This document shows, piece after piece, positions 62,741 to 64,000 of a stretch of 64,000 bases of DNA (position 1 is its first letter; each line of letters begins with the position of its first letter). The notes under the pieces are model-generated. The model had not been told where the DNA came from and ran no database searches. It worked only from the letters and a program-made list of their open reading frames with translations. Source of the stretch: Pseudomonas sp. DTU_2021_1001937_2_SI_NGA_ILE_001 (GTDB taxonomy: Bacteria; Pseudomonadota; Gammaproteobacteria; Pseudomonadales; Pseudomonadaceae). Made by a program: the position numbers and the translations under genes. The stretch spans positions 3,658,001 to 3,722,000 of the forward strand of contig NZ_CP135971.1 in the NCBI RefSeq assembly GCF_032463525.1. The letters are read 5' to 3'.

Positions 62741-63190
62741 ATGAGCAAAGTGCCATCACCTGCCCAGCGGGGTGATCCTGTACGTGCAGTGATCTTCCTG
62801 CCTATCGGGCTGTGCCTGCTGGTGCTGACCGCCTGGCTGGTGATGGCACGGATGGACTTCCTGGCCCATGCACAACGCACCCAAGGCCATGTCAGCGCCT
62901 TGAATGCCGGGGGTAGTCACCCGCAGATCGACTTCACCGATGCCATAGGCGAAACCTTCAGCTATCCCGAAGGCGGGATGATCTTTGGCTACGAAGTGGG
63001 CGACAAGGTCGACGTCTACTATCGAGCCGAATCACCCTCGCGCACAGCCATCATCGACGACCGTGGCGCCCTCTGGGGTGCCAGCCTCCTGGCGGGGCTG
63101 CTGGCCGTCGTCTTCACCGCCGGTGGGAGCTACCACCTCATCGCATGGATTCGCCAGCGTCGCATCGTGCGTACTCCACAAGGACATTGA
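62741..63190 (+). CDS. DUF3592 membrane protein
   Basis: A 149-residue protein with two membrane helices (residues about 18-40 and 108-132) flanking a periplasmic beta-rich domain (GHVSALNAGGSHPQIDFTDAIGETFSYPEGG, GYEVGDKVDVYYRAESP), which is the DUF3592 layout. Function unknown. The ATG at 62741 follows AAGGA. It is followed by 1 bp and the glycine-rich gene, so the two form an operon. Confidence 0.82.
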   Translation: MSKVPSPAQRGDPVRAVIFLPIGLCLLVLTAWLVMARMDFLAHAQRTQGHVSALNAGGSHPQIDFTDAIGETFSYPEGGMIFGYEVGDKVDVYYRAESPSRTAIIDDRGALWGASLLAGLLAVVFTAGGSYHLIAWIRQRRIVRTPQGH

Positions 63191-63191
63191 T

Positions 63192-63770
63192 ATGCACATT
63201 CCGCTTCCTGTAAGCCCCAGCGACTGGCGCTACAAAACTGCCAGCAGCGGCGGACTGACCGTGGTATTCGTCGCCGCCGGTGGTGGCGTCCTGACCCTGA
63301 CGGATCCTCAAGGCGTCGACCAGCAGTTCCGCTACGGCACCGTGGGCGGTGGCCTGGGCTTCGGTGCGCGTTTGCCACGCTTTGGCAAGGTCAACCTGCA
63401 TGTCCGGGGCAAGAGCGTAGGGGCGGCCGGCGCCAGTGAAGATTTTCCATCGGTGGGCCAGGTGCTCGTCGCCAGCTCCATTGCCCAGCGCGGGCTCACC
63501 CGGGAAGACTTTCAGGGCGCCTGCGTGTTCATCGAAGGCGGTGTGGGACTCATCGGCGGGGCCAGCGGCTCGGCCATGCTCTTCGGCCTGGATCCGAGGT
63601 TACTGGCGATGGCAATAGCCACGCTTACACCAGCCGGCAGCATTCTCCTACCACACGACAGCACGATTCGCCTGCTGAAGTCGGCGAAAGGTGTCATCGT
63701 CGCGGCTGGCCTCAACATGGGGGTACAGGCTGGCGGCGGTGCAACCATCTCTCTGGGCGGCCTGTTCTGA
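63192..63770 (+). CDS. Glycine-rich protein of unknown function
   Basis: A 192-residue protein without signal peptide. It is rich in Gly and small residues, with several amphipathic hydrophobic segments (GGLTVVFVAAGGGVLTL, GGVGLIGGASGSAMLFG, GVIVAAGLNMGVQAGGGATI). The pattern could be a membrane-inserting or beta-structured protein; no family was recognised. It follows the DUF3592 gene by 1 bp, so they probably act together. Start with AAGGACATT upstream. Confidence 0.65.
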   Translation: MHIPLPVSPSDWRYKTASSGGLTVVFVAAGGGVLTLTDPQGVDQQFRYGTVGGGLGFGARLPRFGKVNLHVRGKSVGAAGASEDFPSVGQVLVASSIAQRGLTREDFQGACVFIEGGVGLIGGASGSAMLFGLDPRLLAMAIATLTPAGSILLPHDSTIRLLKSAKGVIVAAGLNMGVQAGGGATISLGGLF

Positions 63771-63800
63771 GACTGCCTGCGAAGAAGTAAAAACATGAAA

Positions 63801-63818
63801 GGGGCCGCTGATGGCCCC
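63801..63818 (-). terminator. Terminator of glmS
   Basis: GGGGCC, 6-nt loop, GGCCCC (63801-63806 and 63813-63818). On the minus strand it is followed by TTTCATGTTTTTA. It lies 52 bp past the glmS stop. Confidence 0.75.
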
Positions 63819-63870
63819 CTCATGCGGAATCGACTTCTTCTGTCGTCATCCCATCAACGCTGTGGATAAC

Positions 63871-64000
<130 letters not shown>

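Larger units (their letters stand above)
61236..63869. other. Cluster of four exact DnaA boxes
   Basis: TTATCCACA or its complement occurs at 61236-61244, 62123-62131, 62611-62619 and 63861-63869, with a one-mismatch copy near 61716. Other exact copies lie at 15498, 15544, 41276, 44395 and 44629. The sequence itself is certain; DnaA binding here is inferred from the consensus. The clustering fits a position near oriC. Confidence 0.7.

Noticed and set aside
63192..63770. VgrG or PAAR effector identity for the glycine-rich protein
   Set aside because: No PAAR repeat or VgrG core motif was seen; only glycine-rich hydrophobic stretches.

Overview
The window looks like a chromosomal segment of a Pseudomonas of the P. 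putida group. The basis is family knowledge: high G+C, dense coding, ordinary Pseudomonas housekeeping genes in a familiar order (purK-purE, aspA, pycB-pycA-pycR, uvrD, cls, cfa, opgD, the end of glmS), and the short REP palindromes (GGAGCGGCTT-AGCCGCGAA type) seen in this group. Several features place it close to the replication origin: a perfect 16-bp parS palindrome at 37231-37246, nine exact DnaA boxes (four of them in the last 2.7 kb), and glmS at the right edge. No tRNA, rRNA, insertion sequence, prophage or CRISPR array was seen.

Layout. 1-5.2 kb: the N-terminus of an MHS-type transporter, a hotdog thioesterase, a hexose-6-phosphate mutarotase, a DUF3299 protein, a small YeaQ/YmgE membrane protein, and purEK behind a structured leader. 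5.2-11.1 kb: a small secreted metzincin protease, a HypT-like LysR regulator, then aspartase, an AGCS amino acid:Na+ symporter and an asparaginase, which together form an asparagine/aspartate catabolism block. 11.2-17.8 kb: a DUF2314-ankyrin protein, a bestrophin-like channel, a YeeE/YedE sulfur transporter, and a MocR regulator divergent from a PaiB-like/GNAT/GNAT operon. 18-24 kb: two-subunit pyruvate carboxylase with its LysR regulator, and a HexR-like RpiR regulator. 23.8-33.4 kb: a membrane PAS-GGDEF-EAL protein, UvrD, a Tim44-like membrane protein, a SMI1/KNR4 protein, a CPA2 antiporter, a second thioesterase and a DUF3301 protein.

33.4-37.8 kb is a metal-homeostasis patch: two COG0523 GTPases, one in an operon with a DUF1826 gene behind a clear Zur-box palindrome, each divergent from a small secreted Cys-containing protein. 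The parS site follows.

37.9-48.5 kb is an envelope-lipid region. Cardiolipin synthase and cyclopropane fatty acid synthase precede a six-gene operon (40762-46529) encoding a CDP-alcohol phosphatidyltransferase with two motif Asp-to-Asn changes, a fused hydrolase-methyltransferase, a fused PAP2/dual-specificity phosphatase, a small membrane protein, a PlsC-like acyltransferase and a CdsA-like cytidylyltransferase. It resembles the uncharacterised E. coli ynb genes and reads as a self-contained auxiliary phospholipid assembly line. This is my best candidate for an undescribed system. OpgD (periplasmic glucans) follows.

48.8-53.3 kb: a compact polysaccharide locus (Wzy/WaaL-like membrane protein, clan GH-A glycosidase, acyltransferase with SGNH domain). 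53.4-57.9 kb: a periplasmic solute-binding protein and a glucarate catabolism set (dehydratase, permease, divergent LysR). 58.0-63.8 kb is accessory: an orphan RHS-core protein with a caspase/CPD-like C-terminal domain, an arylesterase, three small immunity-like genes in tandem, a methyltransferase, a DUF3592 membrane protein and a glycine-rich protein of unknown role. The window ends in the 3' end of glmS.
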